The notes under the pieces are model-generated. The model ran no database searches and was not told where the DNA came from. It saw only the letters and a program-made list of their open reading frames with translations. The translations under genes were made by a program, and so were the position numbers. Shown here piece after piece: positions 33,240 to 45,265 of a stretch of 64,000 nt of DNA. This DNA comes from Mytilus galloprovincialis (taxonomy: Eukaryota; Mollusca; Bivalvia; Mytilida; Mytilidae): positions 1,493,001 to 1,557,000 of the forward strand of contig NC_134838.1 in the NCBI RefSeq assembly GCF_965363235.1. The letters run 5' to 3'. Each line of letters opens with the position of its first letter. Position 1 is the first letter of the stretch.

Positions 33240-34801
33240 GACTTCAAACGTTTATAGTGCGATGCCGCAAAATCGTTAAGTATCTGTTAATTAATTTGAC
33301 ATCTTTCAATTAGTTGTATCGATGCATGGGTTCAACGACGTTTTCGGGATACTCGTAGTTACGGAATTTACCGAAGTAACCGGATGTATACATAAATGTC
33401 AAGGATATGACATTTAACGACCATACCAATATTTGACAGTTGACAATTTATAGTTTTTAGGTTTTCTATGTTAATAAACATTTACAAATATTTTCAATCG
33501 CAAATATCTATTTATTCTTTATATTCGCTTATTTGTTTCTCTGTTATTTGTTTTGTGCATAATCAGGCCAATAGATTTTTTTTCATACATGAAATGGATT
33601 TGCTAAAATATGTTTAAGGCTGTAAGGTGACCTATAGTTGAAAACTTCTGTTTCATTTGATCTCTGGTGGAGAGTAGTCTTATTGGCAATCATATCTTCT
33701 TATTTTTATATTGAATTATAATAGATGTCTTGTGTAAGGAAACAAATAGTTGTAATCTGCATGTATAATTGAGGTTTACTGCTAACAAATCACTTGTTGA
33801 ATTGTTTACTGAAAGTCCGGTGTCAAATGTTTCATTCATTTCAACAAAAAGAAAATTTTATAAATTTCCCAAAACAAATCCGTCAGAAGCCAGAGCAATC
33901 TCGGACCAGGTTGAATTTTAAAAAAAAGAAGGTGTACATGTAATCTGTGTTTTAACTTGATACATACTATATGGAGAGACAATCACGGGCGTATAATTAT
34001 CCACCTCTTAGTGCTTAAAACAATTTCTATAAATATGTTTAGTTACATTTTACGATCGAGAAAACTATTAATATTTGTGTTACACTCGATTAAAATTTAC
34101 AATCTTTTACTTAAAATTTGAGTTATCAGGCGCCATCAGGCACACTACACGGACATCAAATTATTTTCTGAAAACACTCTACTTCAGAGTCATGTAATCT
34201 GCATAATCCGATATTTCCCGATTTCCTAGTTCTAGTGATAAAAACATATTAGACAAAACTAAAAATAATCTTACCTTCTTTCCAAATACAGTTATTTTTC
34301 TTTTGTCATTCTGTTAAATATGGACCGATTTTTAAGAATGTTTCAGCTATAGTCTTTAATTATTGAATAGAAACAGGTGTCGTTATTCATGTAGCGATTC
34401 GCAATTAGCCACGGGAGTGCACATTGTCAGAAAACAAAGAAATATCAATGACATCGTCAAATACGTTAATAAAGTAATACAAATAGACAGGAAATACTAA
34501 AAAAAAAATAAAAAACATTGATTAACAAAATTTTAATCTGCTTACCGAGTCCCTGTGGTATGGCCTAATAATAATTCGACGAGACTAGTACATGTTTAGT
34601 TATTTATTATACTGATATCAAATCAAAGAAAAATTAGCACATTTATTACCCTACTGAGTTTTTAAGGGAACAAAAGATACCGGCTCAGTTTGTCAAGAAC
34701 ATGTTAACACGCTCGTTGGTCATTTATCTGCGCTACTACCATGGGGTTAATTAACAGATACTTGTTTATTTTGCGGCATCGCAGTATTAACATTTGAGGT
34801 C
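33240..34801. mobile_element. Candidate 1.56-kb element defined by 55-bp inverted repeats
   Basis: 33240-33294 (GACTTCAAACGTTTATAGTG, CGATGCCGCAAAAT, AAGTATCTGTTAATTAA) matches the reverse complement of 34745-34801 at most positions. No ORF or clear target duplication. A family B SINE fragment lies inside at 33622-33700; otherwise nothing recognisable. Confidence 0.55.
33622..33700 (+). repeat. SINE-like family B 3' fragment
   Basis: GGTGACCTATAGTTGAAAAC then GGTGGAGAGTAGTCTTATTG and GCAATCATATCTTCTT parallel 3928-4015. Confidence 0.65.
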
Positions 34802-35629
34802 AATTTCCTATCACTTTAATTGGCCAATTTTATTAGCGAATCGTTGAATTTGTAAGACTCGTCCAATTAATGCTAATGTGACAATAGCTCCAACCTGTTC
34901 CTTCGGTGCGAAGCTATAGATAGAACGGCGGACCAGTTTAGGCACTGTCGTGCAAAATCAAATGTCAAAAAAATATTTCGAGAGGTCACATCAGCTACGA
35001 CATGTCTACTATGGTTCCACGATAGGTACAGTACAGGAAAAAACAAGTTGCTTTCTTTAAAAAAGGAAAAGCAATACATGAACCTAAGACCGATGACTGC
35101 CGGGTCACTAAAAGATTGTTGCTGAATTTGTGTTTGCTTTGATTTGAAATAAGGCACTGGCTACGGTTACATGGAAATGTAACAATAATAAAGGGAAAAC
35201 GGTAGTATTAAATTTTCCCAGCATTAGGTTGGCCTTTTGTGTACCCAAGGCAGGTGAAGGAAGTCAAATTATGAGCGCTGTGATTGGATGTAAGGGTACA
35301 ATATATTTTTTTATTTATCTATGAATAACTGCAGTGTGTATATTTACAATATAAATTTTGAAACCTATTGAAATATTTTCTAGAGAATTATTCGAAAAGA
35401 CTTGCAAAATTTCATAAATTTGGTGCAAAATGACGGTGGGCATGGATAACATAAACAAGCTCCGTTGGAAGTTGGTCATGATACTATTTGGCTTTAATTT
35501 TTAAAACAGAATAATAAAGTACTAACACAACATATAACTGTTTTATCCAGGTTTTTATCTTAAAAAGTGGTAAATTTAGAAAATGTTAATATTGTCGCCT
35601 ATGGCAGAATAAATAGTACCGTTTTCCCT

Positions 35630-36860
35630 ATACTGAAGATAGCAAGGGAAATCAAAGTCACTCAAACTTCAATTCTTTTATACTATTTTGAAGCTTTTGA
35701 TTAGTACATTTGATTTTTATCACAAAGAATAGAAATTTTTCACTGAGAACAATACTGTGTTGAGAAAAGTGCTGAGTCATCATGATAGGTCAAATTGATT
35801 GGTAATGATATCAAACTTTATTCTAGGATGTCAATATTAACTATATTGTGTAAAATGCACCATATTATAGTTCTTTTGTATTTGATTTCACCTTTCGCAA
35901 TGATTTTTTCAATTGGAAACACCAGAATTCAAGTCGCGACAAATATTTTTTAGTGAAATGTTTGCCTTTTTTGCTGCGTAATTCCCTAAATGTATCACTT
36001 GGGTATTTCTGTAAACATAATCTATTAAAATGGGAAATTGTCTGGTTTAGTTTGTACTGTTTATGGAATTGGGCAATATTTGGTCACATTGGAAGCATTT
36101 TTAGTGTTAGAATTGTTCATCTAAGAAAAAAAGAGGCCCACTTGAGGCTAAATTTACATAGAATTTATACTCTCCTGTGTAAAGAATTGTTCACATTCTT
36201 GATAATTCATGCAGCAAATATTTCAAAAGTGCTTCATTTAGTAGTTTCTTTCTTTTATTATATCAGACATAAATAATTTTTCATTTCCTACTGTTTGAAA
36301 GGACTTTTGTTGGAAATTAATACTCCCAAGGGACATAATTCAGCTTTTTCATTGATTAATACAGGCAACAAAGGCAACTTTACAGCTGAGTATTTTGCAT
36401 ATTTAATGTTTAAAGTGTCTAATATCTTTGTTTTCACCATCTGAAGACAGAATAATAGATTTTATAACAAGCTCTGAAATTTTTAACCACAATATGGTAT
36501 ATACTAAAGCATGGAATGGAGATTAGTATGAAAAATCTTGAATTTGTGCATTTGTTGTAAATTTTGGATAAAATGAATACAAATTGAATGGAACTGTCCA
36601 TTTTATCTGTTTAAATGGAACTATTTATCATTCTTTTTAAATAAGATAAGATATGATTGGATACAGGTTGTTTATTAAGGCTTTTCTGAAAGAAGTAGAG
36701 AATGAGGTAAACCAGCATGTAGGGGTGGGGACATAAAATGATCTATGTTTCTTTAAGTAATGGGGACATACAAGTATTTATTATAGCCAAGGTTTTCACA
36801 ATAGCCCAGTATTGCATTAATAATGTCATAAGAATTCTTTATATCTTTATGTCACAGTAT
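35630..36860. other. Interior of the composite unit, no gene recognised
   Basis: AT-rich; the 107-codon frame at 35953-36276 has no recognisable domain. The interior starts ATACTG and ends CAGTAT, so with the adjacent repeat ends it is bounded by exact 19-bp inverted sequence (CAGTATAGGGAAAACGGTA). No primer-binding site or polypurine tract typical of an LTR element is visible. Confidence 0.5.
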
Positions 36861-37379
36861 AGGGAAAACGGTAGTATTAAATTTTCCCAGCATTAGGTTG
36901 GCCTTTTGTGTACCCAAGGCAGGTGAAGGAAGTCAAATTATAAGACGAAAACGAGGTCGAAGCAAGAAGACGACATCTTGAAACTGAGAAGAAAATTTTG
37001 TGATATAAGTAGAAACAAAGCAATTGTGACAACACACATTATTTAAAAACATATAAATTAATTGAAATACATCTTATGATATAAATATTTCCATAAATTA
37101 CCATAAATTTGTGTAAATAACCGATTTTTCGGATATCCATTGTTACGGGCCGGTAGAACTACCGGGTTAATAATAATATCTGTCAAGGTAACGTTTTTAC
37201 TTAAAGGCAAACTCTTTTCCCCTATATTGTTTCCTAAATTTTATTGTAAAAATATAATTAAATTCTGTATAACTAATTATTCTTTAGTAAATTCAATTAA
37301 AATTTAAATTTGAGTAAAGTCTGGCAGAGAACGCTGTCCCCCCTCCCCTTCCCCTTCCCCAGAAGTGAAGATAACTGGT

Positions 37380-38117
37380 ATGTCAACAACAAAACTCAAT
37401 AAATACTTACGTCAGCCAACCACTCCAATAACTGGAAAGAAGAAACTAACACCTGTACTCTTTGCAGACAGTAAAGGCAACTACCTTGAAAAGCAAATCA
37501 AACCAGGCATTGACCACCACATTAAATTTTGGTGTGCAAAGTCCAGAACAACATCTAAAGGACTTCACTGGCTACAGCAAAATTAAGCCCATAAAATTGG
37601 CCACCTGGATAATATATCAATATATATATGGTTGGGTACATGCGATTTGACAGCATTCGATCCAAAGACAAGATACGTCACACTACATCCTAAACCTGAA
37701 GAAGCTGTCGAAACCGCCACTCAAAATTTTCGAAATATTGCAGAACTTCTACGTCCATATGCCAACTGTAAATTAACCTTCATTGAAACTCCTCCATACT
37801 CAATTCAACAGTGGAATATTAAACAGAAACATCCTGATACCAACCAATTCATTAATCAAGACAGTGCCTTAAGCAGATACATCTACCAACTAAATCAAAA
37901 CATTAGGACTATAAATCAGGAACTTGGAGTTGTATCACCTTCACTCTCCGTTGACCTAAGCCACTGCCAAAGCAAAAACTCAAAAAATCGCCACAAAAGG
38001 CTAGCAGACAAGTACAACTTTACTCTATACAAGGACGGAGTACATCCAGATCCCCTCCTGGCTCAAGTTTGGATGCGTAAAATTGGCAAACTTATGCAAA
38101 CCGACTGTTTCACCTAA
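37380..38117 (+). pseudogene. SGNH/GDSL-hydrolase-like ORF of the LINE, one premature stop
   Basis: One frame with a single TAA (37584-37586) covers about 246 codons. Blocks in order: PVLFADSKGNYL (nucleophile block, Ser in DSK), a middle region, IYIWLGTCDLTAFDP (the position of the GxND block, with C for N), and YKDGVHPDPLLAQVWMRKIG near the C-terminus (the D-x-x-H catalytic dyad). SGNH/esterase domains are known in ORF1 proteins of some CR1-like and RTE-like LINEs; here it is a separate ORF ahead of a zinc-finger ORF1. The GTG at 37365 is an alternative start; I chose the first ATG. The stop makes this copy inactive. Confidence 0.7.
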
Positions 38118-38299
38118 ATTTAAATAAAGAATACAACTCTAAAAACCAATATCAACAAGAACTTCAAAGCAATATCAACAAATACTTTAAACCAATACCA
38201 ACAAGAACTTTAAAGCAATACCAACTATATTATTATTAACTTTCTGTTTCCATAACAACTTCAGGCCACGAGTAGACACAGAGTGCGTTTGATTAGTAA

Positions 38300-38650
38300 T
38301 TTGCAGTCGACAGTGGGATTATCCACGACGTACCTTATTGCTGATCAATCGTAATCTAGTGCATTGGACCCATATATTCCAACCCGAAGAAACAAGGATA
38401 TAACAAAACCATAGCTTAAAGAGTTAAAAAGTGCCATCCATTATACTGACATAATACCATATAAAAATAGTGAATACAAAACAGCTGGGAACCATAAATC
38501 AACAATCAAAAAGGAAATAATCTTGACTTAAACATTCTCTTTGTACGTATAGACTCTCCCATATTATATTCTGAATAAAGACTGCTGGTCAGTGAATTGC
38601 AGTCGATAGTGGGATTATCCACGACGTACCTTTTTGCTGATCAGTAGTAA
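38300..38650. repeat. Repeated 55-bp block in the LINE leader
   Basis: TTGCAGTCGACAGTGGGATT then ATCCACGACGTACCTT and TTGCTGATCA at 38300-38353 recurs at 38596-38650 with three or four changes. The second copy ends about 40 bp before the ATG at 38688. Confidence 0.9.
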
Positions 38651-38826
38651 GAGGTTTTTTTCTCCAAGTCAGACAACAAATATAAAAATGGCGAGCAATT
38701 CTGAAATGCAAGTCGTAAGAAGGAAAGAGGATGCAAAAATACACATAGAGATCATAAAGAATTATTCCCTTAATGTAGATAAAGCACTGCTAAAAAAAGC
38801 TAGAAGCAACTCAGCGCTCCACAAGC

Positions 38827-41070
38827 ATGGAATACAAGCAAACAAATGGAGGACTAGTCATTAAAGCAGATGCAGCAACATTTGAACTTCTGAAACATGC
38901 AACTGTTGCTTATTTCGAGGAATTGCCATGCAATATAGGCAAAGCCACTATCCAAAGAGAAACTGACAGTTCGAAAAATGCCACGGTGCAAATAACTATA
39001 AAGATGAAAGAAAAATGTGGCAAAACCTACACAGTCAACCTGTACCTTACTACCTGTACATTAATGGTAAATGGGAAAAATCCTGAAAATTTTGGCGACA
39101 GAGACATAAAGGAAATACATAAGCTTATAGAAAATGTGAATAATGGAGATAAGAACAAAACCATCACTAAATTAAATGAGATCATGAAAAGCAAACTTGA
39201 ACAAGCTCTACAAGGAAAAAGAGTACAACCAAAATATGCAGATAAAGATGAAAAAGTCAGCATTCAATGTTTCAAATGTACCAAGAATTGTAGAACAAAA
39301 AGCACATTCTGTAACTCAGGCCGACATTGGGTACACTACAACTGCCAACGCCTCTCAACAAAGGAGATCGAATTGTTAGAAAAGGAAGAACTTGAAGACT
39401 ACACATGTCGAATATGCCAAGATGTCAACCTGAAAATATTAGAAAAAGTATTGTCTCCAGTAAAAAAAGGTGCAAACAGTAAAACGTCTTACCATCACAA
39501 TGACGTACCAGCAATCACCCAAGAAATAAGCAGTAGCCGTAATGATGACTCAACTGAAAAAAGTCCTGAAACATGCAATATATGTGACACAATCATAATG
39601 GAAGATAAATATGAAATCTGTGATATTTGTAATGATATAGCTCATCCTGAGTGCATGACAATCAGTGGTAACAGTCTCACATGCCACTCCTGCTGCAACA
39701 CAATCGAAAGACTGGAACCAACTCAAGATAAAAATGAACAGATTGATACTAGCCAAACATTTATAAAGTCTTGTGAATTGCCTGAAAATGAAGAAAACAA
39801 CCCAGAGCAATCCCAGGAGACGGCTACTATAAGAACAAATAGGCCTAAAAGACAGGAACTGCATAACAATCGTGAAATAGCAAATAACAACCAACAATAT
39901 GCACAAGAGAAAAAGACAAACCAGAGAAATGGGAAAAAAACAACACAAAGGACAAACCTTGATCCATTCCCAACTCATGAACAATCAACATCAGAGCGTA
40001 TTGAGCAAGATGAGGTTGCAATAGTAAAACTAAGAGAGATCCGTGAGAGAGAACTTAAATTGCGAAAGGCAGAAGAACATCTGAAAATGAAAGAAAAAAT
40101 ATTCAAAGAAGAACAGTCTAAAATAGTGCTCCTGGAAACTCGTTGCCAATACCTAGAATCCAAGAATTGTGAATTGGAATCATTAGTCAATACAATGAAA
40201 CGTAGACTTGACATGAACACTAGTACTAATATCAGTAATCCGCAAGGTATGGGGCATTCAACACCATTAAATGAACAAATGCAAGGAAAAATTAACAACA
40301 GAATACTAGCCTTCCATGAAAAATTAACAAATCTCGTTATGGATCAGGTAGAAAATCAGCTACAGAAAGTAGCAGAGAGCCTTAACATCACTGATGAAAG
40401 ACTAGACATACATCATGAAAATAGGGTCAATAACCCAAGCTATGAAAGTAATCAAGAAAATGGTAGAGCTGCAATGAATATAGCCTCAACAGTAAGCCCG
40501 AGCGTACCTACAAACCCTGAGGTCATCCAGAACCCTCTCAAAGTTTGCAACGGCGTAGCACAAGTAAATATGAACTACCCGCCAAGAATAGAGTCTACAA
40601 GCTTAAAACCAGGGTGCAATATAATGACATCAGGATATAATGTAAATGAAGGCCATAGAGGACAAGTCTTAGGCCCTGATGCTATCAACAACAACGATAC
40701 TGTTCGGTACAACTTTCCGCCGCCTATGTATAATGCTCACCAGAATACAGGACAAATGACACCTATCATCATAACCCAGATGCCATTCGTACATAATACT
40801 GCCTCACAGGAAAGACCCACTATACCATCATTGCCGCAAAAATTAACATCAATCAACAGGCCTCAGTACATACAACTGAATAATAGAAAACATGTTACGG
40901 TACAAGACCGGAGACGTAACGAGCACAGCAGAAACAATAGTGCTAGAACCGATGTTTCTGACATAGAGTCAACTAATCTCAATCAACAAGTCTTAGTTGC
41001 CAACCCGTTAATTCCAAATCACCAACAGCATTTTTTAGGCCAACAAAGCCTCCAATGGCAGATCAGGTAG
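38827..41070 (+). CDS. LINE ORF1: two zinc fingers and coiled coil, 747 aa
   Basis: A PHD-like finger at residues 148-197 (C148, C151, C162, H170, C173, C194, C197) and a second C4-H-C3 finger at 250-289 (C250, C253, C265, C268, H273, C276, C286, C289). A charged coiled coil spans 395-462, followed by an Asn/Pro/Gln-rich C-terminus. By analogy with LINE ORF1 proteins, it probably binds RNA and multimerises in the retrotransposition particle. A frame starting at ATG 38688 overlaps the first 38 nt in another phase and encodes a charged 59-residue peptide; a small frameshift could have split the true N-terminus there. The stop overlaps the ORF2 start. Confidence 0.85.
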   Translation: MEYKQTNGGLVIKADAATFELLKHATVAYFEELPCNIGKATIQRETDSSKNATVQITIKMKEKCGKTYTVNLYLTTCTLMVNGKNPENFGDRDIKEIHKLIENVNNGDKNKTITKLNEIMKSKLEQALQGKRVQPKYADKDEKVSIQCFKCTKNCRTKSTFCNSGRHWVHYNCQRLSTKEIELLEKEELEDYTCRICQDVNLKILEKVLSPVKKGANSKTSYHHNDVPAITQEISSSRNDDSTEKSPETCNICDTIIMEDKYEICDICNDIAHPECMTISGNSLTCHSCCNTIERLEPTQDKNEQIDTSQTFIKSCELPENEENNPEQSQETATIRTNRPKRQELHNNREIANNNQQYAQEKKTNQRNGKKTTQRTNLDPFPTHEQSTSERIEQDEVAIVKLREIRERELKLRKAEEHLKMKEKIFKEEQSKIVLLETRCQYLESKNCELESLVNTMKRRLDMNTSTNISNPQGMGHSTPLNEQMQGKINNRILAFHEKLTNLVMDQVENQLQKVAESLNITDERLDIHHENRVNNPSYESNQENGRAAMNIASTVSPSVPTNPEVIQNPLKVCNGVAQVNMNYPPRIESTSLKPGCNIMTSGYNVNEGHRGQVLGPDAINNNDTVRYNFPPPMYNAHQNTGQMTPIIITQMPFVHNTASQERPTIPSLPQKLTSINRPQYIQLNNRKHVTVQDRRRNEHSRNNSARTDVSDIESTNLNQQVLVANPLIPNHQQHFLGQQSLQWQIR

Positions 41071-44000
41071 CACAACCAACAGAAGCCTCAAATACTACAC
41101 TGCAAATAGTATCATTCAACTGTAAAAGTATTAAATCATGCAGTGCAACGGTTAGGGATCTGATTAGACAAAATGACTTTGTATTAATTCAAGAACATTG
41201 GCTATTTGAAGGACAATTAAATCTGATAGGAGAAATCGATGCAAATGTGAACTATGCCGCTAAAGGTGTGGATAAGTATGATCCACTCCCACCGATATAT
41301 TTGCCAAGAGGTTATGGAGGAGTAGCTATAATATGGAAAATGAATTTGGATAGTATAATTAAAACATTAGATGACGGAAGAGAGCGTATACAATGCGTGG
41401 AAGTCTTAGGAAAAGATAATAACAATCTGATATTAATATCTATTTATTTGCCATCAACTGGAAGTCGAGATCATTATGAGGAATTTAAAGACACTATAGA
41501 CCAACTTAATGAAATAGTGCTAAAATATCAAGATACACATTACATAATAATTGGAGGAGATCTAAACGAAGACTTAGGAAACATCGATAGAATAAATAAG
41601 AGAAAGGACTATCTGGAAAAATTTGTAAAAGAGACTGGACTTAAATACGACAATGAAGGAAAGACATTCGTGAAGGTCAATGTAGAAGAATGCTCAGAAT
41701 TGGACTACTTCCTACATAAACTTGGAAAAATCAAGCCAACACACAAGCAAGTGCTGAACAGCGTTATGAACAACACGTCGGACCATCATCCTATAAAAAT
41801 GAAAATATTATATGGAATCTCGAATGAGGCTGATTGTAAAAATCTAACTAAGGACTGTACAAACCGAGCTGTCAAATGGGATAAAGTTGATATTGACCTA
41901 TATGTAGCCATTACAAATGAACAGTCAGATTCTATACTGAACATGCCGCTAGAAACATTAGAACAAGCTACATCCGTCTTAGAGCAGGTACATGGATTTC
42001 TAAATGATGCTGCCGCTACATGTGCCGCAAACAAGCCTAGGTACAACGCAAAACCTAAATTGAATGTATGGTCTCCAGATATAAAGTTAGCCCTAGACGA
42101 GATGCGTAAATATTATGCGCAGTGGGTCAAGCAAGGAAAAATAAAGGACCCTGAAAATAATATATACCAACAAAGATTAAGAACTAAAAAGGAATTTAGG
42201 CGACAGGTGCGAATTGAAAATGCTAAAGTCAAAGATACTGAGAAACAACGCATAATGGAAACAAGAACAAAGGATACAAAACTATTCCATCAACTTGTAA
42301 AGTTCAATAGAAAGAACAGGGGTAATGCTATCATGGATCTGCACGTAGGAGACATATGTATGTCTGGTGAGCAAACTGTTATGGAAGGCTTCAAACAGCA
42401 CTTTAGAAACCTAGCAACTCCAGAGGAATCTACAGTCTTAGAGAATAGACAATATCACCAGCAAGTAGAATATGAAATAGGATTAATTACAGAGATGGTG
42501 AAAGATAAGAATATACCACCGGCCACACTAGAAGAACTACAAAAGGCCATCAAATCAATTAATAAAGGAAAATCAGCTGATATCTATGGAATCACTGTCG
42601 AACATATATTGCATGCAGGAAAAAATCTGGAAATGTTGCTGCTGAACCTCATAAACATAATATTCAAAGAAGGCAAGGTGCCAGACATGCTAAAGGAGGG
42701 ATTACTCACCCCCGTGTTTAAGAACAAAGGCGAGAAAAACATGGCAACAAATTACAGAGGAATCACTGTATTACCGGTACTAAACAAAGTGATAGAAACA
42801 ATTGTGAAATTAAGGATCAACCCAGCAGTACTTATAACACAAAATGTAACTCAACGAGGATTTACAGCAGGCTCAGGACCGGCAAATGCAGCATTACCAG
42901 TCGAAGAAATATACCGTGAAGCCAAAGACAACAATCAGAATATGAACTTGTACTGCTGGACGCAAAATCAGCCTTTGATGTAGTTATACATTCCCATCTA
43001 ATGAAGCGACTCTATCATGCTGGAATTGATGATAAACACTGGACAATCATTCAGAGTATGCACACAAATGCAACAAGTGCAGTTAAATGGAATGGCAAAA
43101 CTTCAGAGCTATTTAATGTACTACAAGGAGTACGCCAGGGAGGGGTCCTAAGTACGGATCTATACAAGCTTTACATCAATCCTCTACTTAACATGCTGGA
43201 AACATCAAATTTAGGATGTAGAATTGGAAATATACTCTGCAATACTAGCGCATGTGCAGATGATGTCGCACTCATGAGCAAAAAGACAACCGATATGCAA
43301 GTACAAATCAATATGGCAAACACCTTTGCTGGCATGGAAGGATATAAACTACAGCCAAAAAAAGCGTCGCTATTAACATCAAACCTAAGCCAACAAAGAA
43401 AGAAACGCTACTGGAAGAATATACATTGAATGAAGCTATTATGCCAAGAGTTGACTCAGCTATGCATTTAGGAATAATCCGAACGAACTCTATGAAGCAA
43501 AATATCATAGCAAATATTGAGGAGAATATAAAAAAATCAAGAAGAAGTGCTTATGCTCTACTTGGCAGTGGCTTCCATGGTGAAAATGGACTAGATATGG
43601 AAACTATAATACACCTGTTTAAAATCTACATCTTGCCGGTGTTATTATATGGAATGGATCTACTAACACCACAATCTCTGGATCTAGAGAAATTGGAAAA
43701 ATTTCAAAAGAAAATGCTCAAGCAACTGATGTCACTACCAACTAATACACCAGATCCGGCAATTAACATCTTGACGGGAATACTACCAGTAGAAGCGCAA
43801 ATACACTTAAAGGTCATGACCCTCTTCATAAATGTATGTACCCAACCCAACGAAAGTTTAGAAAAACAACTAGCAAGGAGGCAATTGTGCATCAAGTCAA
43901 TGAATAGTAACAGCTGGTTTATTCAAGTAAAAACAATCATGCTAAAATACGACCTAGGAAATGCAAGTGAGTGGCTAGATATTCAGATAAAAAAGGATGA

Positions 44001-44574
44001 ACTGTTAAATAAAGCTAAAAAAGGTATCAATGCCTACTGGATTGAACGAACAACATCTCTAGCTAAGCTCTATACCGGCCTTCGATACCTCAACAGTGAT
44101 ATATTCATGCCAGGAAAAATACATCCAATATTGCGAATCAAGCACCAATCTCCAAGAGACAGCAAGAGAGTACCTACCAATATCAAACTATTAACTGGAA
44201 CTTATATTCTACAACCTCTAAGATATAAGATATACAAAGAAGGAACTGAAGATCATTGTATAGCCTGTGAGTGTAAAGAAGAGACATTAGAACATTTGCT
44301 TATAGAATGTGAAGCGTGGAATTACCTGCGAGATCCAATATTACAAACAATTAAGAACCTACTAACCACAAACGGGAATGTGCGAGTAGAAGATCTCACA
44401 TGTGAAATGACAATTCAAGTATTAATGGACATTACAAAAATACAAAAGATATACAGAATCACATCTGACCTGATATCTCAAATAGAATTCCAATCAAGAA
44501 GACTAGTGTTTCTCATACACAACGCACGATATCAACTGGTGATGAAAGACCAAGCAAAGAAAAAGGCTGCCTAA
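41055..44574 (+). pseudogene. LINE ORF2: APE endonuclease and reverse transcriptase, two frameshifts
   Basis: ATG at 41055 lies 16 nt inside ORF1. The APE endonuclease spans residues 15-255 with N22, E47 (IQEHW), D169/N171 (GGDLNED) and SDHHP at 242-246, all catalytic positions present. RT follows: NKGKSADIYGITVEHIL, LLTPVFKNKG, NYRGITVLPVLNKVIE, then a frameshift near 42945 just before motif A (LDAKSAFDVV). Motif B is GVRQGGVLST, motif C is ACADDVALM (C instead of Y/F before ADD). A second frameshift sits at an A7 run near 43358. The last part (to 44574) has a C-x2-C-x8-H-x4-C finger (CIACECKEETLEHLLIEC). Decay seems mild, so the copy is fairly young, or the shifts are sequencing errors. Confidence 0.9.
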
Positions 44575-45265
44575 GAGTGGGGGCAAGGATGGGAGGACAG
44601 CAATGTAAAATTTAAACAAAACATTTTGAAAATTTAGTCTACTTAATACTATTATTAACAGTATAATCATTCTCATTAAATCTTAAGAGTTTCAGTTCAT
44701 AAATATTCTGTGAATTAACTGTAAATAGTTGTAAAAACATCATCTTTCTAATTGTTCTCATAATACACAGTGAATAAATTAATGTCAAATTATCTTTAAA
44801 GATATAAAGGCGAATTCCTAAAGATCAAAGACCAAAATCTTGTCTTTTTTCATTTTGTAAATTATCTAAAAAGTGAATTATCTAAAAAGTGAATATTTGA
44901 CCTAATCTGTAAATATTATATTAAATATTGATCAGTAAACCAAAAAAAAAAAAAAAAAAATATATGAAAAATAACTGCTAAAAGTAAAAATCATAATTTT
45001 TCAAGTAAAAATCATAATTTTTCCTTTAATTGTATGTAAAAAGACTTAAACTGTAAACTTCCTATTTAAAAGTCAAAATAAAACCTGTAAACCTCCCTTA
45101 TAAAAACACATAAAGACTTAAAAAAATGTATAGAGTGTATATAATGTTGTTATGTTACGATTGTTAATTCATTCTTCAATTATTTTTTTGGTGGTGGAAC
45201 TGTTCGACATACAATTTCGTATGGTTACTCTATAAAGGGTGTAAAGATCCAGAGAAGAAGAAGAA
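44575..45265 (+). other. LINE 3' UTR and tail
   Basis: Non-coding, AT-rich, with an A18 run at 44943-44960, short direct repeats (TTATCTAAAAAGTGAA twice; AAGTAAAAATCATAATTTTT twice) and a terminal (GAA)n-type tail at 45252-45265 adjoining the target. Confidence 0.7.

Larger units (their letters stand above)
36942..45265 (+). mobile_element. 8.3-kb LINE with SGNH ORF, ORF1 and ORF2
   Basis: Copy A of the direct repeat gives the empty site: CAAATTAT (35265-35272) and GCTGTGATTGG (from 35277) are adjacent there except for GAGC, and lie on either side of the LINE here. The insertion therefore seems to carry a 4-bp target deletion instead of a duplication. Order: 5' leader with a C-rich tract (37330-37361), SGNH-like ORF, spacer with a repeated 55-bp block, ORF1 with two zinc fingers and a coiled coil, ORF2 with endonuclease and RT, 3' UTR with an A-rich run (44943-44960) and a GAA-repeat tail. 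Confidence 0.85.
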
